This document shows positions 8,222 to 16,859 of a DNA stretch of 64,000 nt, piece after piece. The stretch lies in the NCBI RefSeq assembly GCF_900312815.1, contig NZ_OMPE01000007.1:124001-188000 (forward strand), read 5' to 3'. The translations under genes were made by a program, and so were the position numbers. The stretch is from Aquimarina sp. AU474 (GTDB lineage: Bacteria; Bacteroidota; Bacteroidia; Flavobacteriales; Flavobacteriaceae). How positions within the stretch are numbered: position 1 is the first letter of the stretch; the number at the start of each line of letters is the position of its first letter. The notes below the pieces were generated by a model. The model saw only the letters and a list, made by a program, of their open reading frames with translations. It had not been told where the DNA came from and did no database searches.

Positions 8222-11212
8222 CTAGTAATCTATCGCTTCATAAATTACTCTTTGTATCTCTGATCTAATATCATTAGATATCAATTTTCGATTTGCTGGA
8301 TCCGGAAAAGTACGATTACTTAAAAACACATATACAATATCTTCTTCGGGATCTGCCCAGGTAAAAGTACCTGTAAAACCGCTATGACCAAAACTCGTTT
8401 TAGATATACAGCCACAAGTAGGCCCTACATCTCCTAATTGAGGTTTATCAAACCCTACTCCTCTTCTCACATCTTTATCACAATAATAGCAAGTATTAAA
8501 CTCATCTAATGTTTGTGTTCTAAGATATTGTTTTCCTCCGTAGTACCCACCATTTAAATACATCTGCATAATTTTGGTCACATCATTGGCATTTGAAAAT
8601 AACCCCGCATGCCCACCAATACCACCAAACATTGCAGCTCCTTGATCATGTACATAACCATGAATGATTTGGTTCCTAAATGCCTTATCATTTTCTGTAG
8701 GCACTATTCTTTTCTTTTTAAATTTGGACAATGGTAGATACGAAGTATTACTTGCCCCCAAGGGTCCATAAAAATGTTGTTGGGTAAGTGCATTTAAGGT
8801 ATTATCGTAATGATTCTCTATATAAGATTTCAACAGATAAAAAGGTAAATCACTATACTTATAACGAAGCCTTTTTCTTAATTCACTATCCTTGATTCTT
8901 AGCATTAAAGAATCTTTCATATCACTTCTAAAATAAAGGTTGTTAGTCACCTTGATATTAAACTCATCAGAAAAATTGTTCCTATAATATTTTTTATCTG
9001 GTTTTTGAGTAACCGTATCTAATGTTTTAAGATAAAAAGGAATCCATGCTCTCAATCTTGCGTAATGCGACAGCATTGACCTTAGGGTAATATCTTTTTT
9101 GTTAGAATCTTTAAAAGATGGTAGTAATTCACCAATACGAGAATCTAAAGAAACTAACCCCTTATCCTTCAACTCCATCGTAAGGGGTAAGGTTGCTAAT
9201 ATTTTGGTTAATGAAGCTAAGTCATAAATATCATCTCCTTTTACTTTTCGTATTTTATTATAGGTATGATATCCATAATTTTTATTAAAAATCACTTTCC
9301 CTTTTCTTGCCACGATTAATTGCAATCCAGGTGCCATCTTTTCTTTTAAGGTACGATTAACAATAGAATCTATCCTATTAAGTTTATATGAATTCATCCC
9401 TACACTTTCGGGTAAACCATATGATAATCTTTTTAAAGACCTAGTTTCCAAACCTGTACCTTCAGGAAAATCTTCTCTTAAACTCACCGGCAGTTTCCCT
9501 TTAGCTTCAAAAGCACCAAAAAGTAATTGAGCCGCCTTTTCTTGTGCTACAGTACTGTTTTGATAGGCCATCAAAATTCCTTCAAAATTAGTTGTAGTCA
9601 ACATATCTAGCATGGCATATGGCCTAGCAAAAACATTAAGAATTGTAGTATTAAGTCTTGCTATTTCGTATAACCAGACCAATTCTTTATCCTTAAATTT
9701 ATAATCTTTCCAAGGTGAAGCATTAGATTTATGAAAACCTACAATAACGTAATTGTATTCTTTAAGTTTTTCTATCATTTCACCTAATTGATTAGCTTTA
9801 ATCCAATCTACTTTGGTATACTTATTAAGCTGTTGATAAAACGCATCTCCAGAATCATCTCCAAGCGAAACGTACGCTATCTTTTTTAGATCAAGATTTT
9901 TTACAGGAAGTGTTGCTCTATCATTTTTAATTAATGTTAGCGAGTTTTCAACCAACTCATGATGTAGCACTTCGTTTTTCACACTATTAAGTTCTTCATG
10001 TAAAAAGGAAAGATCAACAGGTTTATATTTATTGAGCCCAACCTTATATTTGGCTAAAAGAATTTTACGAACCGAGTGTGCCAAACGCTCCTCGGTAACA
10101 AGACCTGAGTAATATGCCGAAACAATTTTTTGCGATGCTAAAGGAACATCCTCAGATATTAATAACACATCATTACCTGCAAGAAAAGCCGCCAAATCTA
10201 TCTCTCCTGGGCTTTTAAAATCCGAAGCACCCTTCATATTTAATGCATCTGTAAAGATAAGGCCCTTAAACCTCAAATCATCCTTAAGTAAATTGGTTAC
10301 GACATTTTTTGAAATTGAAGAAGGATAATTTGATCTAGACTCAAGGCTCGGAATATTAAGATGAGCCACCATTACACTAGACAACCCTTCATTAATAAGT
10401 TTACGATACGGAAACAATTCTATATTATCTATTCTTTCTGCATCAAAACTAATCGTTGGCAAGGTTTTATGCGAATCGCTATCGGTATCCCCATGACCAG
10501 GAAAATGTTTTGCACTGGCCAAAACTCCTTCTTTTTGCATTCCTTTCATAAATGCCAGAGCTTTTTGTGTTACTTTATCTCTATCCTCACCAAAAGATCG
10601 ATTTCCGATTATTGGATTTTTAGGATTGGTATTAATATCAACAACAGGAGCAAAATTGATATGCACTCCCAGGCGTTTACAATGCCTTGCAATTTGTCTT
10701 CCGGTTTCCTCGATCAGTTTATCATCTTGTATAGCACCCAAAGTCATATTCCAAGGAAAAGCTTGAGTAGAATCTAATCGCATAGCCAATCCCCATTCGG
10801 CATCCATTCCTATTAACAAAGGTACTTTAGAAAGTGATTGATACTCGTTATTAAGTTTGGCTTGTCGTTTGGGACCTCCTTTAGAAAAAATCACTCCGCC
10901 AATATGGTATTCTTCAATAAGTTGTTTTAATTTATCTGTATCCTTTTTTGGGTTCGAAGAAAATACATCTACCATAAAAAGTTGGCCAATTTTTTCTTTA
11001 AGCGTCAGCGTATTATACACGCTATCTACCCATCGTTTTTGAGTTTCAAAATCATCAACTATTAATGGACCTGTTTGTTTCTTGACTACAGTCAATATAG
11101 AATCGTTGGACTCGGTACTTACCACTGCCAAAGAATCTATTGTTTGGGCATAAGACCCAAGACAAACGAAAAGAAATATTAAAAAAGAAAACTTATTAAT
11201 TATTTGCCACAC
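8222..11212 (-). CDS. glycoside hydrolase family 3 fused to class C beta-lactamase-like serine hydrolase
   Basis: 996 residues. A signal peptide (residues 1-22, ending GSYAQ) precedes a GH3 N-terminal domain at ~60-400. That domain shows KHFPGHGDTDSDSH, the Asp-His loop of NagZ-type N-acetylglucosaminidases, and the nucleophile Asp in LIFTDALNMKG. A GH3 C-terminal alpha/beta domain follows (~420-600). Residues ~630-996 form a serine beta-lactamase/DD-peptidase-like domain with SLTK (SxxK) and HSGFTG (HxG). The layout suggests a periplasmic enzyme that trims peptidoglycan sugars and perhaps peptides or esters. It follows the small DUF gene by 7 bases, so the two are cotranscribed. This two-enzyme fusion is known in Bacteroidota, but the joint activity is not settled. 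Confidence 0.92.
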   Translation of the reverse strand: MWQIINKFSFLIFLFVCLGSYAQTIDSLAVVSTESNDSILTVVKKQTGPLIVDDFETQKRWVDSVYNTLTLKEKIGQLFMVDVFSSNPKKDTDKLKQLIEEYHIGGVIFSKGGPKRQAKLNNEYQSLSKVPLLIGMDAEWGLAMRLDSTQAFPWNMTLGAIQDDKLIEETGRQIARHCKRLGVHINFAPVVDINTNPKNPIIGNRSFGEDRDKVTQKALAFMKGMQKEGVLASAKHFPGHGDTDSDSHKTLPTISFDAERIDNIELFPYRKLINEGLSSVMVAHLNIPSLESRSNYPSSISKNVVTNLLKDDLRFKGLIFTDALNMKGASDFKSPGEIDLAAFLAGNDVLLISEDVPLASQKIVSAYYSGLVTEERLAHSVRKILLAKYKVGLNKYKPVDLSFLHEELNSVKNEVLHHELVENSLTLIKNDRATLPVKNLDLKKIAYVSLGDDSGDAFYQQLNKYTKVDWIKANQLGEMIEKLKEYNYVIVGFHKSNASPWKDYKFKDKELVWLYEIARLNTTILNVFARPYAMLDMLTTTNFEGILMAYQNSTVAQEKAAQLLFGAFEAKGKLPVSLREDFPEGTGLETRSLKRLSYGLPESVGMNSYKLNRIDSIVNRTLKEKMAPGLQLIVARKGKVIFNKNYGYHTYNKIRKVKGDDIYDLASLTKILATLPLTMELKDKGLVSLDSRIGELLPSFKDSNKKDITLRSMLSHYARLRAWIPFYLKTLDTVTQKPDKKYYRNNFSDEFNIKVTNNLYFRSDMKDSLMLRIKDSELRKRLRYKYSDLPFYLLKSYIENHYDNTLNALTQQHFYGPLGASNTSYLPLSKFKKKRIVPTENDKAFRNQIIHGYVHDQGAAMFGGIGGHAGLFSNANDVTKIMQMYLNGGYYGGKQYLRTQTLDEFNTCYYCDKDVRRGVGFDKPQLGDVGPTCGCISKTSFGHSGFTGTFTWADPEEDIVYVFLSNRTFPDPANRKLISNDIRSEIQRVIYEAIDY

Positions 11213-11219
11213 AAAAAAT

Positions 11220-11705
11220 TTAATTTAAAAAACGGTTATGCCAACTATCCCTTGCCGGTACCTCCCAATTGGTACGATACTCTGCGATGTTGGTAACTAG
11301 GTTATTGAAAACGATAGTATTTGGAGATACTGATTTGTTTTTTGCCATTTTCTTAAAATCCGAAAGAGTTTTATAGGCTACAAACTCTCCTTGCTTAAAA
11401 GAAACATTCATTTTATCCATTAGATCCACATTATATGCTTGTTCTAATTCTTGAATAAAATGAACTGAAGCATCTATAGAACATCCAGATGCTGCATTTA
11501 GCCCTTGATCTAAACCAATGGTTATAAATCTTTTATACTTAATATCATAACCTGCCTTAAGATCTGCACCATGTGCTGTCCATTGGGTTACAAAATCATT
11601 TAACTTTTGTTTGATCTCTTCTAATTCATCCAAAGAAAATGAACGATTAGCCTGATAAATCCATACTCTTGATGTCTCGGGAAGGTCATTAAAATCTACC
11701 AACAT
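11220..11705 (-). CDS. conserved flavobacterial protein, unknown function
   Basis: 161 residues, soluble, no signal peptide. Recognisable blocks are SRVWIYQANRSFSLDEL, FVTQWTAHGADLKAGYDIKYKRFI and SGCSIDASVHFIQELE. Relatives carry the database label 'ABC transporter ATPase', but no Walker A, signature or Walker B motif can be seen here, so that name looks wrong. The conserved Cys in the SGCSID block and the His and Asp nearby could be functional. It is followed after 7 bases by the GH3/serine hydrolase gene and preceded by a terminator, so it probably heads a two-gene operon. Confidence 0.8.
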   Translation of the reverse strand: MLVDFNDLPETSRVWIYQANRSFSLDELEEIKQKLNDFVTQWTAHGADLKAGYDIKYKRFITIGLDQGLNAASGCSIDASVHFIQELEQAYNVDLMDKMNVSFKQGEFVAYKTLSDFKKMAKNKSVSPNTIVFNNLVTNIAEYRTNWEVPARDSWHNRFLN

Positions 11706-11751
11706 TCGCTATTTTTTACTAAAGTAATAAAAACTATCTCTATATTCTGTT

Positions 11752-11788
11752 ATAAAAAAGAGTTAATATGAACAAACATACTAACTCT
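11752..11788 (-). terminator. rho-independent terminator after the CCG-domain gene
   Basis: On the minus strand a 12-base stem (AGAGTTAGTATG with CATATTAACTCT, one G-T pair) closes a six-base loop and is followed by T6. It separates the Fe-S gene at 11817 from the gene starting at 11705. Confidence 0.8.
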
Positions 11789-11816
11789 AATAAAATTGTA
11801 TTAAAACGAAGAAAAA

Positions 11817-12608
11817 TTATAAATCTTGGGCATTGGCAATAAGTTCTGCCACATCCATTACTTCTATACTATCTTCTTTTTCTTTACTTTTTACACCATC
11901 AGTCATCATTGTATTACAAAAAGGACATCCTGCTGCAATGATATCTGGTTTGGTTTCTAGAGCATCCTCTGTTCTTTCGACATTTACATCTTTATTACCT
12001 GGCTCTGGTTCTTTAAACATTTGAGCACCTCCCGCTCCACAGCATAAACCATTACGCTTGCAACGTTTCATTTCTATTAATTCTACTTCTAGTTTTCTAA
12101 GTAAATCCCTAGGCGCTTCATATACATTATTTGCTCTACCTAAATAACAAGGATCATGAAAAGTAATTCGTTTTCCTTTAAACTTACCTCCTTCTACAGA
12201 TAATCTTCCTTCGTCTAGAAGTGATTTAAGAAATTGAGTGTGATGCATTACCTCATAATCTCCTCCTAATGCTGGATATTCATTCTTTAAAGTATTAAAA
12301 CAATGAGGACATGCAGTGACTACTTTTTTAATTTCATAGGCATTCATTACTTCAATATTAGTAACTGCTTGCATCTGAAACAAAAACTCATTACCAGATC
12401 TTTTTGCTGGATCGCCGGTACAACTCTCTTCTGTACCCAATACAGCAAAATCAACATTTGCATTATGTAATAATTTTACAAATGCCTTAGTAATTTTTTT
12501 AGCTCTATCATCAAAACTACCAGCGCAACCAACCCAAAATAAAACTTCAGGTTTTTTTCCTTCGGCCATATACTCTGCCATTGTTGGCACCTTTATTGTT
12601 TCGCTCAT
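11817..12608 (-). CDS. CCG-domain (heterodisulfide reductase-like) Fe-S protein
   Basis: 263 residues with two cysteine-rich CCG segments: VTACPHCFNTLKNEYP with GLCCGAGGAQMF, and AAGCPFCNTMMTDG. These bind a non-cubane 4Fe-4S cluster in HdrB, LutA and GlpC, which pass electrons or reduce disulfide-type substrates. It belongs with the membrane ferredoxin-like protein at 13163-14488, which has the HdrC-like 4Fe-4S pairs and a heme-b-like membrane part, so the two probably form one complex at the inner membrane. A HAD phosphatase gene lies between them. The electron donor and acceptor are unknown. Confidence 0.88.
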   Translation of the reverse strand: MSETIKVPTMAEYMAEGKKPEVLFWVGCAGSFDDRAKKITKAFVKLLHNANVDFAVLGTEESCTGDPAKRSGNEFLFQMQAVTNIEVMNAYEIKKVVTACPHCFNTLKNEYPALGGDYEVMHHTQFLKSLLDEGRLSVEGGKFKGKRITFHDPCYLGRANNVYEAPRDLLRKLEVELIEMKRCKRNGLCCGAGGAQMFKEPEPGNKDVNVERTEDALETKPDIIAAGCPFCNTMMTDGVKSKEKEDSIEVMDVAELIANAQDL

Positions 12609-12660
12609 ATGTAATACTTTATATTCTTTAATTTATAACTTAATAAGAAAATTCTCCTTA

Positions 12661-13107
12661 TTAATCATGTTTTCCATCATCAAAAACCTCAATGGTTACT
12701 ACTCTTTCTACCAATTCTGTAAATTTACCGGTATATCGAGTAGCTTTTACCAAGTGATTATCAATCCAATGATAATTTCCTCCTCTAGGTTTACCCATCA
12801 AAAGGCTATGATACTTAAAACCATGTTTCTTAAGCCAGTTCTCGGTTACATCTCTATGATCTTCTGTTCTTGATGTAAAAAAACAAATAATATGACCTTG
12901 ATCAAACCATTTATTTAGTGTTATCAATGCATCTGGAAATGGTTCACAAGTAACCATTCTTTCTGGTTCTTCATTAGGAACATCATCGGTAATAGTACCA
13001 TCAATATCAATAAGGTAATTTTTCATACCTTCTGGTAATACTGGACTTATATGTTCACCAGCTTCGACTTTGTCATGCAATAATTTTTCTACTTCTTCCT
13101 TCTTCAT
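12661..13107 (-). CDS. HAD-superfamily phosphatase-like protein
   Basis: 148 residues. Motif I is YLIDIDGTITDD, motif II is CFFTSRTEDH, and the C-terminal half has GKPRGGNYHWIDNH with the motif III Lys. Bacteroidota relatives are often labelled 'phosphoheptose isomerase', but the visible motifs are those of an LNS2/HAD-like hydrolase. The family dephosphorylates small metabolites in the cytoplasm. It lies between the two Fe-S genes with about 50 bases on each side, an arrangement conserved in flavobacteria as far as I recall. Substrate unknown. Confidence 0.82.
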   Translation of the reverse strand: MKKEEVEKLLHDKVEAGEHISPVLPEGMKNYLIDIDGTITDDVPNEEPERMVTCEPFPDALITLNKWFDQGHIICFFTSRTEDHRDVTENWLKKHGFKYHSLLMGKPRGGNYHWIDNHLVKATRYTGKFTELVERVVTIEVFDDGKHD

Positions 13108-13162
13108 AACTTCTAATTTCTCTTTAATTTTAAGGGTTAATTGGTTAATTTTTGGTTACTAA

Positions 13163-14488
13163 TTATTCGTTACTCCAATTCAATCGGTCCATCTGGTTAA
13201 ATGGCCAAGGAGCTCCGTTATTTTCGATATTAGACATCATATTATTTAAATCTGATGGGGCAGCACTTTCTTCCATCACCAAGTATCTTCTCATATCAAT
13301 AATAATTGACAGTGGACTAATACTTACTGGGCAAGCCTCTACACAGGCATTACAACTCGTACATGCCCATAATTCTTCGGGAGTGATATAATCGTTTAGT
13401 AATTGCTTTCCATCATCTACAAAACTTCCATTTTTGTCAATATTATCCCCCACCTCTTTCAAACGATCTCTAGTATCCATCATAATTTTACGAGGAGATA
13501 ATTTTTTTCCTGTTTGATTTGCTGGGCATTCACTGGTACAACGCCCACACTCGGTACATGTATAAGAATTAAGCAATTGTGCCCAATTAAGATCTGTTAC
13601 ATCCGAGGCTCCAAACTTTTCAGGCTCTCCTTCTGGCTCATCCCCTGCTGGTGCGGCAAAAGGATCTGCGCTTGGATCCATCATCAATTTTACCTCATTA
13701 GTCACCGCTTCAAGATTATCTAACTCACCCTTAGGTTTCAAATCCCCGTAATAGGTATTTGGAAAAGCAAGCATAATATGTAAATGCTTCGAGAAGTATA
13801 AATAATTTAAGAAAATTAAGATTCCGATAATATGAAGCCACCAAGCTCCTCTTTCTAAAAAGATTAAGGTTCCTTCGGACATGCCGTTAAACAACGGTGC
13901 TATAAATTGACTCACAGGATATGATCCCGCTTTAACATAATGATCAGCTCCTAATTCTTGTAATTGTAAATCAGCTGCATTCATAACCAAAAACAAGGTC
14001 ATCAATACCATTTCAAAATATAGAATTAGATTTCCATCATTTTTTGGCCATCCTTTCATTTCAGGATTCCAGAAACGTTTTAGTTTAATAACATTACGGC
14101 GAATCCAAAATAAAACCACTCCTACAAAAACGAGGAAAGCTAAAATTTCAAAAGATCCTATTAAAACGTCATATAATCCACCTAGAAAGGCAAAAATTCT
14201 ATGCGTTCCAAAAATACCATCAATAATGATTTCTAGCACTTCGATATTTATAACGATAAAACCTATATAAACAACAATGTGTAAGATCCCAGCTACTGGT
14301 CGTCTAACCATCTTAGATTGCCCAAGAGCAATCATAGCCATATTCTTAAATCGTTCTGCTTTATTATCTGATCGATTAACATCTTTACCCAAACGAATGT
14401 TTCGGATTACTTTACGGATATTCTTAGTAAAATATCCAATTCCTGCCACCAGAATAATGATGAATAAGATGTTAGGTATGTACTGCAT
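13163..14488 (-). CDS. membrane 4Fe-4S protein (HdrC/GlpC-like with cytochrome-b-like helices)
   Basis: 441 residues. The N-terminal half has about five hydrophobic helices, including IPNILFIIILVAGIGYF, IHVVYIGFIVI-like and FIVINIEVLEIII regions, with His residues suited to heme b. The C-terminal third has two 4Fe-4S motifs: CTECGRCTSECPANQTGK and CTSCNACVEACPVSISP. It resembles fused HdrE and HdrC parts or the electron module of glycolate/lactate oxidases. With the CCG protein at 11817 it should move electrons between the cytoplasm and the quinone pool (inference). It starts 7 bases after the MlaD gene stop, so the operon runs MlaD, this gene, HAD, CCG. Confidence 0.88.
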   Translation of the reverse strand: MQYIPNILFIIILVAGIGYFTKNIRKVIRNIRLGKDVNRSDNKAERFKNMAMIALGQSKMVRRPVAGILHIVVYIGFIVINIEVLEIIIDGIFGTHRIFAFLGGLYDVLIGSFEILAFLVFVGVVLFWIRRNVIKLKRFWNPEMKGWPKNDGNLILYFEMVLMTLFLVMNAADLQLQELGADHYVKAGSYPVSQFIAPLFNGMSEGTLIFLERGAWWLHIIGILIFLNYLYFSKHLHIMLAFPNTYYGDLKPKGELDNLEAVTNEVKLMMDPSADPFAAPAGDEPEGEPEKFGASDVTDLNWAQLLNSYTCTECGRCTSECPANQTGKKLSPRKIMMDTRDRLKEVGDNIDKNGSFVDDGKQLLNDYITPEELWACTSCNACVEACPVSISPLSIIIDMRRYLVMEESAAPSDLNNMMSNIENNGAPWPFNQMDRLNWSNE

Positions 14489-14495
14489 ACTTGTA

Positions 14496-15446
14496 TTAAT
14501 TTATTGAGTCTGTTGGTTTTTGATATGGTTTATTCTTCTTGCCAAAAACAGATACATTAATATATCGTGTTGGATTTAATCTTAAATCCTGAAGAAGCAA
14601 CTCTAATTCTTTACTTGTTTTTTCTAAGTTATCATACAACTTATCATCCTTAAGTAACTTTCCTGCGGTTCCTTTTCCTGAATTTAAGTCGTTTGATATC
14701 TTTTTAAAATTTGCAAGTACCACCTCTAATTCCTGACCAATCTTCTTAACATTGATTTTGGATAGAGAGTCTGAAACTTTATTAAGTTTTGTAGAGATTT
14801 CATCTGCATTGGTGAAAGCTCTATTTAGTTTTTCTTCATTATTTGCAAGTAAATTATTGAGCTTAATCGAAGTTCCTTTAAACTTATTTACACTAATACT
14901 TAAATCCCTAAAGATCGAATTTAAATTATTTTGATTATCTACATTAAGAATGCCATTAACCGATGTTAATAAGGTATCAGCATCTGTTATTGCTGCTTCT
15001 AATTTTTCCTGTAGTGGTGCCAGCTTATCATTAACCAACTCCAACAAACCTGCTTCTACTCGCCCTTGTAATGTATCTCCATCTTTTGCATCCAATCCTT
15101 GTTCATATTTTGGTATAATTGCCAAGGATTTACCTCCTATCAATCCTCCTCCATATACTTTGGCTTCACTATTTTTAGAAAACGTAAAATCATTATCTAC
15201 GTTAAATTCTACGACTAGATTACCTTTATTATCAGCAAAATCAATAGATACTACTTGTCCAACAACCAAACCATTAATCGTAACGGGAGAAGATGGTATT
15301 AACCCTTCTACATTTTTATACACCGCAAAAAAGGTTCTATCATTTTCGAGAAGGTTTTGTCCCTTCAAAAAACTATATCCAAAAATCAAAAGTGCTATTG
15401 CACAAATTGCCAATATTCCTGTCTTGATCTCTCGAGTAAATTTCAA
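14496..15446 (-). CDS. MlaD/MCE-domain lipid transport protein
   Basis: 316 residues. A single N-terminal TM helix (residues ~9-27, GILAICAIALLIFGYSFL) is followed by an MCE domain at ~38-115 with GLIPSSPVTINGLVVGQV and a long helical region to the end (LNNLLANNEEKLNRAFTNADEI). MCE proteins form hexameric rings or needles that carry phospholipids between the membranes. No MlaE or MlaF gene is next to it; in flavobacteria MlaD is often encoded apart from them. It lies between the amidase and the Fe-S genes, a common flavobacterial order. Confidence 0.92.
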   Translation of the reverse strand: MKFTREIKTGILAICAIALLIFGYSFLKGQNLLENDRTFFAVYKNVEGLIPSSPVTINGLVVGQVVSIDFADNKGNLVVEFNVDNDFTFSKNSEAKVYGGGLIGGKSLAIIPKYEQGLDAKDGDTLQGRVEAGLLELVNDKLAPLQEKLEAAITDADTLLTSVNGILNVDNQNNLNSIFRDLSISVNKFKGTSIKLNNLLANNEEKLNRAFTNADEISTKLNKVSDSLSKINVKKIGQELEVVLANFKKISNDLNSGKGTAGKLLKDDKLYDNLEKTSKELELLLQDLRLNPTRYINVSVFGKKNKPYQKPTDSIN

Positions 15447-15532
15447 AATAACTTAGATTTTAGGACACAAATTTAGAATAAAAATACTTTTATGTCGGTT
15501 ATTTTTTGATGAATTATCAGTATTTATTTAGA

Positions 15533-16660
15533 TTAATTAGAAGAAGTGTTAGGTTTTAGAGCTTCTGTTAAAGAAATTCGAGCATTATTACGAAAAGCAA
15601 CAACAAAACTAGAATTGAAGCCTTTTCCTAAGGCAATTTCCTGTAATTCTTTAATTAAGGTATAATTAGAAGTACTCCCAAAAAAATATTTATATAGCTC
15701 TCCATCTCTTGTTCTAGACAATTGGTCTAACCCATTAAAATTAAATGGAGCTAATTCTATATCTGTAGATCCAGCAGCAATTTGCACCTTAAAAGTAACG
15801 CCATCATACACCTTATCACCTTCCATCTCTGCCTTAACCTCGGTTACTTCGGGAGTTTTTGGTTTGGGTGCATAATAAATAGCATCCAAGCTTTCTTTAT
15901 AATCAATAACTGAAGTAGAAATAGATTTAGCCATATCTGCCTGTCCTTTTTTAGAATTAAGATACTTACCTTCTCCATTGTTGGTAAGAAACCCTAATTC
16001 AATAAGCACACTAGGCATATAGGTTTGATGTAATACTACAAAACCTGCCTGTTTTACACCTCTACTCTTTCTGTCTAGTGATTTTTTAAATCGATTTTGC
16101 ACAAAACTTGCCAAAGTAAGGCTTTGATCTAAATATTCTTCTTGCATTAATGTCAATCCGATAATAGATTCTGGCGAATTAGGATCAAACCCATCATAAT
16201 TAGCTTCATAATTATCTTCTAACAGGATTACCGAGTTTTCATTTTTTGCCACATTAAAATTTTCATCATTTGCATGCAACCCTAATACAAAGGTTTCGGT
16301 TCCGTAAGCTTGAGATCGGTGAGAATTGCAATGTATAGAAACAAAAAGATCTGCATTTGCCTTATTTGCAATGTTTCCTCTTTCATGCAATTCTATAAAC
16401 TCATCTGTTTTTCGGGTATAGACTACTTTAAATCTAGTATCTTTTTCTAATATAGCACCAACAGCTAATACTACATTAAGCGAAATTTCTTTTTCTTTAT
16501 AGCCATTTCCTCTGTTTCCTGGATCATTACCACCATGACCCGCATCCAATACCACTACAAATTTATTGCTATCCTGCCCATACACAGAAGCTTGAAACAT
16601 TGATAGTGTAATAACCAATAGGATTAAAAAACTAGTATATGTCGTTTTCTTTTTCATCAA
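15533..16660 (-). CDS. N-acetylmuramoyl-L-alanine amidase (Amidase_3)
   Basis: 375 residues with a signal peptide to about residue 28 (SVYGQ). The Amidase_3 zinc site is visible: VVLDAGHGGNDPG (His), KEKEISLNVVL (Glu), VSIHCNSHRS (His) and the catalytic Glu in VLIELGFLTNNGEG. The last ~100 residues form a separate domain (VTFKVQIAAGSTDIEL), which looks SPOR-like. The enzyme cleaves the bond between muramic acid and the stem peptide in the periplasm, usually at division. It diverges from lptD across a 200-base spacer. Confidence 0.93.
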   Translation of the reverse strand: MMKKKTTYTSFLILLVITLSMFQASVYGQDSNKFVVVLDAGHGGNDPGNRGNGYKEKEISLNVVLAVGAILEKDTRFKVVYTRKTDEFIELHERGNIANKANADLFVSIHCNSHRSQAYGTETFVLGLHANDENFNVAKNENSVILLEDNYEANYDGFDPNSPESIIGLTLMQEEYLDQSLTLASFVQNRFKKSLDRKSRGVKQAGFVVLHQTYMPSVLIELGFLTNNGEGKYLNSKKGQADMAKSISTSVIDYKESLDAIYYAPKPKTPEVTEVKAEMEGDKVYDGVTFKVQIAAGSTDIELAPFNFNGLDQLSRTRDGELYKYFFGSTSNYTLIKELQEIALGKGFNSSFVVAFRNNARISLTEALKPNTSSN

Positions 16661-16859
16661 TTCTAAACAATTTTATCACTTACTTTGAAACATTCTCTTT
16701 ATGTTGCCGTATTTAATATATATCGTAAAAAAATAAAGATTATGATTCATAAAAATAATTCTATATTCCATTCGTTTAAATGGCGTTATAGAGATATAGC
16801 TCACATAATTTTTTATTTTTTCACCATTTACAATCGAGGCATTAAAAATATATGTAATT

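Noticed and set aside
10361-10777. 138-residue plus-strand ORF
   Set aside because: It lies wholly inside the GH3/hydrolase gene on the other strand and has no recognisable features; an antisense shadow.
11220-11705. ABC transporter ATPase assignment
   Set aside because: No Walker A, Walker B or signature motif is visible.
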